Origin: CAYFZR01 sp046760505 [NCBI: Candidatus Hydrothermarchaeota archaeon]
GTDB lineage: Archaea > CAYFZR01
NCBI GenBank assembly: GCA_046760505.1
Contig: JBHIEG010000015.1
Coordinates: forward strand, 1-47,714
Direction: 5' to 3'
DNA: 47,714 bases
How positions within the stretch are numbered: position 1 is the stretch's first letter; each line of letters begins with the position of its first letter. The notes under the pieces are model-generated. The model was not told where the DNA came from. It worked only from the letters and a program-made list of their open reading frames with translations, and did no database searches. Position numbers and translations under genes: made by a program. Below are positions 24,069-31,855 of the stretch, in pieces.

Positions 24069-24405
24069 TCAGGTTTTGTTAACTTTCACCAAGCATCCTT
24101 CTATCCATTCTTTAATCTCGCTCTGTACTTTTCTGAACTCTTCTATCCTGTTTTTTGTCACCTTTTGTTTCCAATGGATCTTCAAATCCTTGTGAAGACA
24201 CCTTTTCCTCTTGGGAAAAAATGGACAGGTCTCTTTTGCATGGTCACAGACAGTGACCACATAATCGAACTCTTCCAAATCTGTTAGTAAAATCAAATAA
24301 TGGTTTAAGAGCGGAGAATTCCATGTTGATAAGACCGGAGTAAGTTGTTGCGGAATTTGTAAGAAGAGCAGGAATAAGAGCAAAAAACTAATAATATTGT
24401 TGAAA
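24069..24405 (-). pseudogene. Decayed arsenate reductase (LMW phosphatase type) gene
   Basis: The downstream half reads clearly as the C-terminal part of a thioredoxin-coupled ArsC: EEFDYVVTVCDHAKETCPFF, then FRKVQSEIKEWIEG. Upstream the frame is broken. The region that should hold the P-loop CxxNSARS appears in a different frame as LTNSATT (around 24340-24363), with Leu at the Cys place and Thr at the Arg place, and the hydrophobic first strand (FLLLFLLFL) is in yet another register. No intact catalytic site or complete frame exists. The remnant lies directly after the AK6 gene on the opposite strand. Confidence 0.6.
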
Positions 24406-24567
24406 GGGTGTCAGAACTTTGAAAGTAGGTTAAAATCATTGAGAGTTTGAAACTTGCGAGTTTATTTCAGTAATTTTTTATTTTTTTCCTCACCAACAGG
24501 TAAGTTAACGGAACCAAAAATCAAATAATTTTTATACAACATCTCCTTATTAATTATAGGTGAAAGG
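24406..24567 (+). promoter_or_regulatory. Upstream region of tatA
   Basis: This gap holds a TATA-like ATAATTTTTATACAAC at about 24525-24540 and a ribosome-binding site GGTGAAAGG just before ATG 24568. Nothing else is recognised; the first half may be the worn-out 5' part of the arsenate reductase gene on the other strand. Confidence 0.5.
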
Positions 24568-24759
24568 ATGTTTGGTCCGTTGGGTTTTAACGAACTTCTG
24601 GTAATCTTCCTCATAATACTCCTAGTGTTTGGAGGAGCAAAACTACCTGAGTTGGCAAGATCTATTGGAAAAGCGATGAGGGAATTTAAAAAAGGCATGC
24701 AGGAGTTAGAAGAAGAGAAAGAAAAACTATTTTCCGAAGAAGAGTCAAAAGAAGAATAG
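24568..24759 (+). CDS. tatA: Twin-arginine translocase subunit TatA
   Basis: The 63-residue protein has the TatA/E layout: FNELLVIFLIILLVFGGAKL forms one short membrane helix ending in Phe-Gly, then an amphipathic helix (PELARSIGKAMREFKKGM) and a charged Glu/Lys tail. It builds the pore that exports folded proteins with twin-arginine signals. No tatC is in the window, so the partner must be elsewhere. A good TATA element and ribosome-binding site precede it. Confidence 0.9.
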   Translation: MFGPLGFNELLVIFLIILLVFGGAKLPELARSIGKAMREFKKGMQELEEEKEKLFSEEESKEE

Positions 24760-24977
24760 AAAGGATTCTATCTTTAAACATATCCACTAGAGTTAGAATT
24801 ATAGTAATTCCGGTCATTATTATATAATTTTTTTTAATATTTAAATATTAGATCAATTCTCGGTCAATATCTTGATTGGTTTTGCCCATTTGGATTCAAC
24901 GAGGCATCAACAAGGGCAATTTTATCGATGGTAAACATTAAATTTAAGTTGGTCTCTATATAGAGGAGTGGTGTGTC
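24760..24977 (+). promoter_or_regulatory. Non-coding upstream region with palindrome CTCTATATAGAG
   Basis: This AT-rich, 218-base gap contains no gene I can support. CTCTATATAGAG (24954-24965), a perfect 12-bp palindrome, overlaps the ribosome-binding site GAGGAG (24963-24968) of the KaiC-like gene at 24978. It may act as an operator or as a translation-control hairpin, or be chance. A run TTTTTTTTAATATTTAAATATT near 24828-24850 is AT-rich and could include a promoter or the tatA terminator. Confidence 0.4.
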
Positions 24978-25709
24978 ATGCGGATACCCTCAGGGATAAA
25001 GGGACTTGACGATTTATTGAATGGCGGCTTGCCAAAAGGGAGATCTATACTCTTGGCAGGTCATGCTGGCTCAGGAAAAACCACTTTTGGTCTTCAATTT
25101 CTACTGAAAGGGGCAGAAAATGGTGAAAATGGAATATATGTTGCTTTTGATGAATTTCCAGCAAAGGTTAGAGAAAACATGAAGGCATTCGGATGGGATC
25201 TAAAAAAATATGAAGATGAGGGAACACTGGCTATTTTAGATGCGATATCAACACGTATAGCCTCTCCAACCGATGAAAGATATGTGGAAATGAGACCATT
25301 TGATGTCAATTCATTGATTGAGGATATCTACAAACTCTGGAAGAAAACCGGTGCCAAGAGGTTGGTTTTTGATTCCATAACTTCATTCGCGGTCATATTG
25401 AAGGATGAGTTCGAGATAAGAAAGGAGATACTAAGGGTCTCAACTGCCTTAGAGAGGCTTGGATGTACATCTTTGTTCATATCTGAGGTTGAAGAAGGAA
25501 CCAACAATATAAGCAGATTTGGCGTTGAGGAATTTATTGCAGATGGAGTAATTTTTCTCATGTATACCAAAGAAGGAAATACATACAAACAGTACATTAC
25601 CGTAAGGAAGATGAAAGGTGTGAACCACAGCAAAAGAATATACGAAATGGAAATAACAAAGAACGGAATAGTGGTACATACGCGCTTAGATGCTTTGCGC
25701 GAGGTTTAA
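24978..25709 (+). CDS. KaiC-like (RecA-superfamily) ATPase
   Basis: The 243-residue protein is a single KaiC-type domain. It has GIKGLDDLLNGGLPKGRSI, Walker A GHAGSGKTTF at about residues 28-37, FDEFPAKVRENMKAFGW with the paired acidic residue, Walker B LVFDSITSF and a C-terminal MKGVNHSKRIYEMEI strand. Single-domain KaiC-like proteins are common in archaea and act in signalling, often with response regulators or sensor domains. This copy is monocistronic and separated by converging transcription from the similar pair at 26369-27792. Confidence 0.85.
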   Translation: MRIPSGIKGLDDLLNGGLPKGRSILLAGHAGSGKTTFGLQFLLKGAENGENGIYVAFDEFPAKVRENMKAFGWDLKKYEDEGTLAILDAISTRIASPTDERYVEMRPFDVNSLIEDIYKLWKKTGAKRLVFDSITSFAVILKDEFEIRKEILRVSTALERLGCTSLFISEVEEGTNNISRFGVEEFIADGVIFLMYTKEGNTYKQYITVRKMKGVNHSKRIYEMEITKNGIVVHTRLDALREV

Positions 25710-25841
25710 TCTTTTCCCATGGGTTTTATCCTTAACGCCATTCTATCATTTTTACTATCTGGCATCTCATCTAATCTCTAGTCCCTTTACTTCTATATCC
25801 TTATTGCGTTATCCCTTTTATTTTTACTTTATTTACGCATT

Positions 25842-26363
25842 CTACTCTACAAGCTCAATTTTGAATTCACAGTAATCTGAGCCTGAGCCGCAGCAATTTG
25901 TCTCATGTACTATGGCTCTCTTGCCGAGTTTTTTCTCCACCGTTCCTGCAATGGTTCCTGCCTCAAAGTGGCACAAGGTCATGCTCACGTCTGGAACCCC
26001 AGCGCATGTTATACATTCCTTCCACCTTACCTTGGCACCCGAGTCTGATGCCTCCACTACTTCTATGTCTCCTATCTTTATCCTTCTCATAAATTCTGCA
26101 AAGCCCTCTAAGACCGATCTTAAATCATTGTCTTCTATGAAGTCGGAAACAAACCTTCTTCCATTATCTCTTCCTGATTCATAAAGAACAGACTCCGATC
26201 CTGGACTCAATGCTAAAATCGGGAGGAATCTATTCTGAAAGGCTAATATATGAATGGTGTCCCCAAGGTTTTTTCTAAGTTTAAGTTTTTTGTCTAATGC
26301 TGCTCTCATGTTCTTCTGTGTTGTTTCATAAATTTTTTCAAATATATCTTTTCTTTTAGTCAT
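25842..26363 (-). CDS. V4R (4-vinyl reductase) domain sensor protein
   Basis: The 173-residue protein ends with a V4R domain, a small-ligand-binding fold: VEASDSGAKVRWKECITC, then a core with CHFEAGTIAGTVEKKLGK and ETNCCGSGSDYCEFKIEL. Five cysteines (CITC, CC, C) could bind a metal. The N-terminal half is helical, probably a dimerisation part. ATG 26363 is chosen because AGGTGAG lies just upstream; GTG 26372 overlapping the previous stop is the alternative. It is the last gene of a leftward KaiC-KaiC-V4R unit. Confidence 0.8.
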   Translation of the reverse strand: MTKRKDIFEKIYETTQKNMRAALDKKLKLRKNLGDTIHILAFQNRFLPILALSPGSESVLYESGRDNGRRFVSDFIEDNDLRSVLEGFAEFMRRIKIGDIEVVEASDSGAKVRWKECITCAGVPDVSMTLCHFEAGTIAGTVEKKLGKRAIVHETNCCGSGSDYCEFKIELVE

Positions 26364-26368
26364 AAAAC

Positions 26369-27085
26369 TCACCTAACTTTAATGATCTCCAGTCCGGTAC
26401 TTGACAGTTTAAAAGGAATCCAGTGCGTCATGTGAGGGGATCTTTTCAATCTCTCCACCCTGAAATAGAGCCTCTCGTGTTCTGTTTTGAACCTTATGGT
26501 GCCTTCTGTTATGTAGTTTAGTGTGGCCATTGTCCTCTCTTCATGAACGCCTTCTTCTAGGACAAGGAAGCTTATGGCATTTGCCTCTCTTATCATAGCT
26601 GTTAAGGAGTTTGTAGCCTTGTAGGTCAAATTCAATCCCGCATACATGACGAGAGTAGAGAGAGTATCGAAAAGAACGATACCTCCTTTCTCAACTATTT
26701 TTAGCTCTTCCATGCTCTCGATGAAAAGCCTTATCAGCTGGTTTAGGTCCCTTAAAGAACTGACAAAACGCTTCTCGGTGCTCTCAGCCCATTCTCCAAG
26801 CCTCCAAGTATAGCAGTCAATTATCTGGAAGAGATTTTCATCTTCAAACTCCTTTGTGTCGCAACCAAAATCTGCGAACCTTTCTCTCACCATTCTTGGT
26901 GACTCGTCCATGGTTATGCACAAGCAGGGAACGCCATTTTCCAAATTTTTTGAGAGTACACTTATGGAAAAGGAGGTTTTTCCGCTTCCCGGAGGTCCAT
27001 AAAGAAATATATTTGATCCAGCAGGTATGCCTCCTCCCAAAATATTATCTAAATTTTCTATCCATGTTTGAAGGAGTTTTACCAA
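26369..27085 (-). CDS. KaiC-like ATPase, second of a pair
   Basis: The 238-residue protein has the KaiC fold: NLDNILGGGIPAGSNIFLYG, Walker A GPPGSGKTSF, TMDESPRMVRERFADFGCD and Walker B GIVLFDTLSTLV. It starts with TTG 27085; a clear Shine-Dalgarno GGAGG, inside the end of the preceding gene, is at the right spacing and there is no nearer ATG. It lies between another KaiC-like gene (upstream, two-base gap) and the V4R gene (downstream). The pair differs in sequence, so they could form a hetero-oligomer. Confidence 0.82.
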   Translation of the reverse strand: MVKLLQTWIENLDNILGGGIPAGSNIFLYGPPGSGKTSFSISVLSKNLENGVPCLCITMDESPRMVRERFADFGCDTKEFEDENLFQIIDCYTWRLGEWAESTEKRFVSSLRDLNQLIRLFIESMEELKIVEKGGIVLFDTLSTLVMYAGLNLTYKATNSLTAMIREANAISFLVLEEGVHEERTMATLNYITEGTIRFKTEHERLYFRVERLKRSPHMTHWIPFKLSSTGLEIIKVR

Positions 27086-27087
27086 GG

Positions 27088-27792
27088 TTATTCCTCCATT
27101 ATGATTCCTTTCTCAGTTATATGGTATCTTTTCCACGGTGACGTAGTGCCCATGAGGTTCTCGACCCTCAGAGATCTCATGATCCCTTCTTCATTTTCCT
27201 CGAGCCTCATTCTAATCACGCCATGAGTAACACTCCTCAGCGCGTTACTTATAATCTTCAAATCCATTGCCTCGTGACTTACTATTATTGCTGGACTCCA
27301 CATCATGGTTTCAAAAAGTGTATGACCCAGTCTAATTGCAGATTCGATGTTTATTCTCACGAAACTTAACAGACCTGAAAGGGAGTCCAAAACCAGTCTT
27401 CCCCCGCCAAATTCCTTTCTTATCTCATGGACTTTCTTTCCGATTTGGTCAATCTGAGTTGGGTCCTTTACAACATAGGGCTCTTTTGTTAGCGGACTCT
27501 CTCCTCTTATTCTTCCGATTCCGTAGGAATAACAGTCTACTATGGCAAGATTTTTATATTCATCAGCGTTGCATCCCAGACGGGCAAGATTTTCCTTTAC
27601 TATGTAGGGTGGCTCGTCTACGGTCACGTAAACGCCGGGAATTCCTTGTTTTAGCCCCTCATAAATTACCTGCTCGCAGAATATTGACTTTCCAGATCCC
27701 AGTCTTCCAATTAACAAGAGATTACAGTTTTTTGGAAAGTTTTTCCCCATCAGTTTGTCAAATCCTTTAATGCCCCATCTTATCTCTCTCAT
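27088..27792 (-). CDS. KaiC-like ATPase, first of a pair
   Basis: The 234-residue protein has GIKGFDKLMGKNFPKNCNLLL, a Walker A GRLGSGKSIF with Ser in place of Thr, TVDEPPYIVKENLARLGCN, and Walker B RLVLDSLSGLL. Walker A lacks the usual PP or AG lead, but the core Lys is intact, so ATP binding is likely. It is the first gene of the leftward three-gene unit, and the 105-base gap to the divergent uspA gene must carry both promoters. Confidence 0.82.
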   Translation of the reverse strand: MREIRWGIKGFDKLMGKNFPKNCNLLLIGRLGSGKSIFCEQVIYEGLKQGIPGVYVTVDEPPYIVKENLARLGCNADEYKNLAIVDCYSYGIGRIRGESPLTKEPYVVKDPTQIDQIGKKVHEIRKEFGGGRLVLDSLSGLLSFVRINIESAIRLGHTLFETMMWSPAIIVSHEAMDLKIISNALRSVTHGVIRMRLEENEEGIMRSLRVENLMGTTSPWKRYHITEKGIIMEE

Positions 27793-27897
27793 GATTTTTT
27801 TTTCTCTTTTCCATTATATTTATTTTTGGTACAGCTGCGTAAACGATAAATAGAGTTATATTACTTTCAAAAGTTAGGGAAAAAAGGGGGTAGAGTC
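27793..27897. promoter_or_regulatory. Divergent promoter between KaiC-like unit and uspA pair
   Basis: The 105-base gap holds ATTATATTTATTTTTGG (about 27813-27829), a TATA-like element possibly used by the leftward unit, and AGTTATATTAC (about 27854-27864), placed about 35-45 bases before TTG 27898 of the rightward uspA. AAAAAGGGGG (about 27882-27890) is the ribosome-binding site for that TTG start. Confidence 0.5.
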
Positions 27898-28335
27898 TTG
27901 TTCGAGAAGATTTTGGTTCCCATGGATGATTCAGAAAGCAGTTACCATGTACTGAAAAAGGCTATGGAGAACTTCAAAGATTCTGAGATAGTGGTGCTCA
28001 ATGTAATTGAGAGTGAAAAGTACAGACCCAAGCCAAGATTCATGGGAGAGGTAACTGAAAGGTATGAAGAAACCTTGACTCGTATAGCAGAGCGCATAAT
28101 AACAAAAGCTAGGAAGTTGGCAGAAGAAAAAGGGGTTAAAATTAAGACGATTGCCGAAGAGGGCGAGGCTGCTTCGACCATAGTATCAGTTGCGGAAAAA
28201 ATTGGAGCAAAAGCCATTTTGATGGCAACCCGCTCTACTCCGACTGAAAAGTTCATCTTGGGAAGCGTTACGGAAAAAGTTATCAAGGAAGTGCCGAGAG
28301 ATGTTCCAGTATTCGTTTGGAGAGGAGTGAAATGA
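27898..28335 (+). CDS. Universal stress protein (UspA family), first of two
   Basis: The 145-residue protein is a full UspA domain, starting at TTG 27898 with a strong ribosome-binding run AAAAGGGGG. Visible are FEKILVPMDDSESSYHVLKK at the N-terminus, an acidic-residue loop, and the ATP-binding motif region at the C-terminus (LMATRSTPTEKFILGSVTEKVI). The glycine-rich GSVTE block is as in ATP-binding UspA proteins. It overlaps the second uspA by four bases. Confidence 0.88.
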   Translation: MFEKILVPMDDSESSYHVLKKAMENFKDSEIVVLNVIESEKYRPKPRFMGEVTERYEETLTRIAERIITKARKLAEEKGVKIKTIAEEGEAASTIVSVAEKIGAKAILMATRSTPTEKFILGSVTEKVIKEVPRDVPVFVWRGVK

Positions 28336-28730
28336 TCTTCGAAAAGATTCTATTAACCACCGACGGTTCACCGGCCTGTGAATTAGCAGCGATTCGTGGG
28401 ATTGAAATAGCAAAAATATATAATTCAAAGGTTTTCATCATGAACGTAGTTTCAAACATGGAAAAATATCAAAAATTTGCCGAGGAAAATGTGAAAAGAG
28501 TGAAAGAAATGGCAGAAAAAATGGGAGTGAAAGCAGAGACAATAATAAAGGAAGGGAAGGTTGCGGATACAATAGTGGATACGGCAAAAGATCTGGGTAT
28601 AAGTTTGATAGTTGTACCCACTCACACAAAAGGGTTAAAACAAGCCATCCTTGGAGGAGTAACAGAAAGAATAATAAGAAAAGCCCCTGAAGACATTGCT
28701 GTCATGATCTGGCAGATGAAGGAGAGTTGA
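28332..28730 (+). CDS. Universal stress protein (UspA family), second of two
   Basis: From ATG 28332 the protein has 132 residues, overlapping the previous stop as ATGA. UspA features are FEKILLTTDGSPACELAAIRG at the N-terminus and the C-terminal LIVVPTHTKGLKQAILGGVT with the glycine-rich ATP-binding motif. The two paralogues probably arose by duplication and may act as a heterodimer. The ribosome-binding site is GGAGAGGAG at about 28318-28326. Confidence 0.88.
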   Translation: MIFEKILLTTDGSPACELAAIRGIEIAKIYNSKVFIMNVVSNMEKYQKFAEENVKRVKEMAEKMGVKAETIIKEGKVADTIVDTAKDLGISLIVVPTHTKGLKQAILGGVTERIIRKAPEDIAVMIWQMKES

Positions 28731-28830
28731 TGATTTAGATAACTGTGATAGATGACCTATGGAAATTTAGTTACCAACAAAGTATTATGGATTAAAGGTA
28801 TAGATTAATGTTGGAAAAAAGTGATTGCTT

Positions 28831-28959
28831 ATGGAGCCGAAATGTCATGAATGTGGTAGGGAAATACGTCCCGGGTACAGTTTTCCAATGATAATAGACA
28901 ATGAATACAGAAACTTCTGCCAAGACTGTTTCGAAAGGAAAAGAGTGAAGAAATGGTAA
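28831..28959 (+). CDS. 42-residue zinc-knuckle protein
   Basis: A very short ORF that reads MEPKCHECGREIRPGYSFPM and continues to a second knuckle CQDC and a basic tail RKRVKKW. The two CxxC pairs are spaced like a single LIM/zinc-ribbon unit. It is too short to be found by length-limited ORF calling, but the arrangement of cysteines and the basic tail argue that it is real. Its role is unknown; small archaeal zinc proteins often bind nucleic acids. Confidence 0.55.
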   Translation: MEPKCHECGREIRPGYSFPMIIDNEYRNFCQDCFERKRVKKW

Positions 28960-28994
28960 GATTTCAAATTAAAGGAAATTGAAAAGGTAAAAGG

Positions 28995-29186
28995 CTATTC
29001 ATACTGTATTATTTCGTCTATCAATTCCACATGGGAGAGGAGCATTCTTCTACAACAGGGTCTTTCGAAACCTAATTCATCCAGTACCTTGCCTGGGTTT
29101 TCACCATTTTCTACCCTGACCTTATATTCCTCATATTTGCTTGCCACTACTTTACCACACGTAAAGCACCTTACGGGAATTATCAT
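28995..29186 (-). CDS. rpoN: RNA polymerase subunit N (Rpb10 homologue)
   Basis: From ATG 29186 this has 63 residues and the exact Rpb10 pattern: [18 protein letters not shown] at the N-terminus, [15 protein letters not shown], and four zinc cysteines (CFTC and CC). It assembles with subunits D, L and P in the archaeal polymerase. In many archaea rpoN follows rps9/rpl13; here it stands alone between the tiny zinc protein and the divergent cytochrome gene. A GTG three codons upstream is the weaker start. Confidence 0.95.
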   Translation of the reverse strand: MIIPVRCFTCGKVVASKYEEYKVRVENGENPGKVLDELGFERPCCRRMLLSHVELIDEIIQYE

Positions 29187-29322
29187 TTCGATCACTTCTT
29201 TTCAGGATGTATCATCTTAATGAATAAAGTATCATTTAAACATAGTGGTACTTTCTCGATACTTTCATCGAAAATGACTTATCCTCAAATAAAAAGAAAA
29301 GATTTTTGAACGCGGGTTGTTT
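29187..29322. promoter_or_regulatory. Divergent promoter of rpoN and tetraheme cytochrome
   Basis: The 136-base AT-rich gap lies between two divergent genes. TATCATTTAAACATAG (about 29229-29244) could provide a promoter in one direction. Nothing else is recognised in it. AACGCGGGTTGT just before 29323 is a weak ribosome-binding site. Confidence 0.35.
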
Positions 29323-30024
29323 ATGAAAGTCTGTTTAGTATGTAGAAAATGTTCAAAGAGGTTTGAGAAAGAAGTAAATAAGGTTAGACATAGGAAAAAG
29401 CCCAAAAATTTGCTGGCTTTTTGTCCAAATTGCAGGACAACAAGAATATGCGAGTACATATCTGAAGAAAAATTCACTAAGAGAGGGTTTTGGTCAAAAG
29501 CAAAGTACCTTTCACTCATAATCATTTTTCTCTTTATCTTTGCGGTATTCGGTTATCACTCCATATATCTAAGGAAGGCTCCTCATCCAGGAGATGTTGA
29601 ATGTACGAACTGCCACCACTCACTGTACGGTACAGCTAAAGAAAGGGAAGCAGTAATTAAAATCGGCGAAGCCCATCACAGATTTGAAATTGATCCCTCT
29701 AAAGTGCTTGAAGGCAGACCTTATCCAGAGGAAATAAGGTGCGAAAATTGCCATGCTAAAGAAATAGACTTTGAAAAGTTACACCATTCAATCATAGGAT
29801 ATAAACCAAAGAAACCGTCTGATGAAATTTGTACCTTTTGTCATGCAGATGTCATTGGGGCTGAGACTATACCCATATCTGAGAGCACCTGTAAATACTG
29901 CCACAAAGAATTTCCTTGGTTCTTTATAAAAATAATGAACGTTACCTTTGACTCTAAGAAAAAAGAAATTATTCTTGTTCTGAACGAGATAGCCATAAAA
30001 AGAAAGGGATTTTTGATATTCTGA
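29323..30024 (+). CDS. Membrane tetraheme c-type cytochrome with N-terminal zinc ribbon
   Basis: The 233-residue protein has three parts. Residues 1-40 form a zinc ribbon (Cys7, Cys10, Cys34, Cys37). Residues about 62-80 are one hydrophobic helix. The rest carries four CXXCH heme sites at 94-98, 140-144, 170-174 and 190-194, so up to four hemes outside the cell, and several extra His. In this topology the ribbon is cytoplasmic and the hemes extracytoplasmic. Family is uncertain; it could be a NapC/NrfH-like or decaheme-partner cytochrome, but the ribbon is unusual. It is monocistronic. Confidence 0.7.
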   Translation: MKVCLVCRKCSKRFEKEVNKVRHRKKPKNLLAFCPNCRTTRICEYISEEKFTKRGFWSKAKYLSLIIIFLFIFAVFGYHSIYLRKAPHPGDVECTNCHHSLYGTAKEREAVIKIGEAHHRFEIDPSKVLEGRPYPEEIRCENCHAKEIDFEKLHHSIIGYKPKKPSDEICTFCHADVIGAETIPISESTCKYCHKEFPWFFIKIMNVTFDSKKKEIILVLNEIAIKRKGFLIF

Positions 30025-30111
30025 TGTAGTTCTTAGGCATTGACGTTAAATTTCTGATCCCCACCCTCAAGTTTTTATCGCTATTTGAATATCTTAATTG
30101 TAGGTGCTCTT
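30025..30111 (+). promoter_or_regulatory. Upstream region of ku
   Basis: AAGTTTTTATCGCTA (about 30069-30083) fits a BRE/TATA promoter 30-40 bases before ATG 30112. ATTGTAGGTGCTCTT just before the ATG contains AGGTG, the likely ribosome-binding site; it rules out the earlier in-frame start codon. Confidence 0.5.
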
Positions 30112-30879
30112 ATGCGAGCTATATGGACTGGTACACTGTCCTTTGGTTTGGTCAACATTCCGGTAAAACTTTACCCTGCTACCGAAAAAAAAGACATAAA
30201 ATTTCGCCTTCTTCACTCAGATTGTCATACACCCCTGAAGAGACCATGGTACTGCCCAAAATGTGAGGCTCAAATTTCATGGGGAGATACGGTAAGGGGC
30301 TATGAATTCGAGAAGGGGAACTACATAATACTTGAGGATGAGGATTTTGAAAAAATCCCATTAAAGAGCACCAAATCGGTGGACATAATTGAATTTGTTA
30401 AATTGGAAGATATAGACCCCATTTACTATGACAAGAGCTATTATCTCGGTCCCACAGAGGCAGGAGTTAAGGCATTTGAGCTACTAAGGAGAGTGCTTCT
30501 GAAAAAGAAAAAAGTTGGTATAGCAAAGGTATCAATCCGTAACAAGGAATCACTGGTAGCGATCAGAGCCATAGAGGATGGTATAGTGATGTCAAGTTTG
30601 TTTTACGGAGATGAAATCAGAGATCCACTCTCTATCGGTATTCAAAAAGAGGTTGAAATAAGTGAAAAGGAAGTTGAGATGGCTGAACTCCTGATTGATG
30701 CTTTAGAGGGGGAGTTTGTGATAGAGAAATACGAGGATAAGTACAGAGAAGCCCTCTTAAATATAATTAGAGCTAAGATAGAGGGAAGGGAAATCGAAAA
30801 ACCATCAATTGAAATACCAGAGACAGTGGATCTAATGAAAGCCTTGGAAGAGAGTATACGATCAGTGAAGGAATCATGA
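30112..30879 (+). CDS. ku: Ku DNA end-binding protein
   Basis: From ATG 30112 the protein has 255 residues, in the range of prokaryotic Ku. The hallmark MRAIWTGTLSFGLVNIPVKL is at the N-terminus, followed by a CPKC knuckle with CHTPLKRPWYC near residue 43-57 and the Ku core VRGYEFEKGNYIILEDEDFE. It should form a ring on DNA double-strand ends and recruit the ligase that follows. Its stop overlaps the ligase start by four bases (ATGA). The C-terminal tail is not extended as in some bacterial Ku. Confidence 0.92.
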   Translation: MRAIWTGTLSFGLVNIPVKLYPATEKKDIKFRLLHSDCHTPLKRPWYCPKCEAQISWGDTVRGYEFEKGNYIILEDEDFEKIPLKSTKSVDIIEFVKLEDIDPIYYDKSYYLGPTEAGVKAFELLRRVLLKKKKVGIAKVSIRNKESLVAIRAIEDGIVMSSLFYGDEIRDPLSIGIQKEVEISEKEVEMAELLIDALEGEFVIEKYEDKYREALLNIIRAKIEGREIEKPSIEIPETVDLMKALEESIRSVKES

Positions 30880-31820
30880 GCTTATTTGATCAAAAGATCA
30901 GACCAATGCTAGCGAAGAATGCAGCAATTTTCGACTCACCTGATTATATATTTGAGCCTAAATGGGACGGTTTTAGGTGTTTAGCTTTTATAAAAAATGG
31001 CATGAGACTTCAAAGCCGAAATCTACTTGACATAACATACAAATTTCCAGAAATACGTCCTGAAATAAATGCTGAAAGTGCGATACTTGATGGAGAACTT
31101 GTATGTATAGAAAAAGGAGCGCCTAGTTTTAATAAAATTCAACAAAGAAATATCGAAGATATCTTCAAGATTGAGGTTCTATCAAGAGAAAATCCAGTAA
31201 CATACGTGATATTCGATATCTTGTTTCTGGATGGCAGTGAAGTGGTTGACCTTCCGTTGATAGAAAGGAAAGAATTGATAAAAGATTGTGTTATCGAGAA
31301 GAAAAACATAAAAATAACACCTTACATCAAAGAAAAAGGAAAAAAATTCCTGAACGAAGCCATAAAACTTGGATTCGAAGGCATTATAGCAAAGGAAATG
31401 AGAAGCCCTTATCTCATTGGAAAGAGAAGCGATTTATGGTTAAAGATAAAGAAGACAAGGACAGTTGATTGTATAGTATGTGGATATTCAAAAGGAAAGG
31501 GTAATAGAGCTAGCAGTTTTGGCTCCCTCGTTCTGGCTCTATATGAGGGAAATGAATTAAGATACATAGGAAAGGTAGGCACCGGCTTTAATCATGCAAA
31601 ATTGGTTGATACCTACAAAATCCTTCAGAAACTTAGAACTGATGAACGCATCTTTAAAGATATAGATCTTAAGGATGTTGAGTGGGTTAAGCCTCAATTG
31701 GTGGCTGAGATCAAGTACTCGGAAAGAACAAAGGATAATAAATTGAGAATGCCTGTTTTTCTGAGATTTAGATTGGATAAACAACCAAAAGAATGTACAA
31801 TAGATCAGTTGGATGAATAA
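30876..31820 (+). CDS. ATP-dependent DNA ligase, LigD-ligase type
   Basis: The 314-residue protein is a stand-alone LigD-type ligase domain. Lys29 in EPKWDGFRCLAF is the adenylation site; SFNKIQQR, VTYVIFDILFLDG, EGIIAKE and LWLKIKKTRTVDCIVCGYSKG are nucleotidyltransferase motifs, and an OB-fold follows (YIGKVGTGF, then FLRFRLDK). No polymerase or phosphoesterase domain is attached. It directly follows ku with a 4-nt overlap, so this is the sealing enzyme of an end-joining system. Confidence 0.93.
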   Translation: MSLFDQKIRPMLAKNAAIFDSPDYIFEPKWDGFRCLAFIKNGMRLQSRNLLDITYKFPEIRPEINAESAILDGELVCIEKGAPSFNKIQQRNIEDIFKIEVLSRENPVTYVIFDILFLDGSEVVDLPLIERKELIKDCVIEKKNIKITPYIKEKGKKFLNEAIKLGFEGIIAKEMRSPYLIGKRSDLWLKIKKTRTVDCIVCGYSKGKGNRASSFGSLVLALYEGNELRYIGKVGTGFNHAKLVDTYKILQKLRTDERIFKDIDLKDVEWVKPQLVAEIKYSERTKDNKLRMPVFLRFRLDKQPKECTIDQLDE

Positions 31821-31855
31821 TAAAACTTAAGAGGGGATTTTACCTAACTCTCTTT

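Noticed and set aside
24045-24287. 80-codon rightward frame over the arsenate reductase remnant
   Set aside because: Antisense shadow; no motif, start inside the AK6 gene and no ribosome-binding site.
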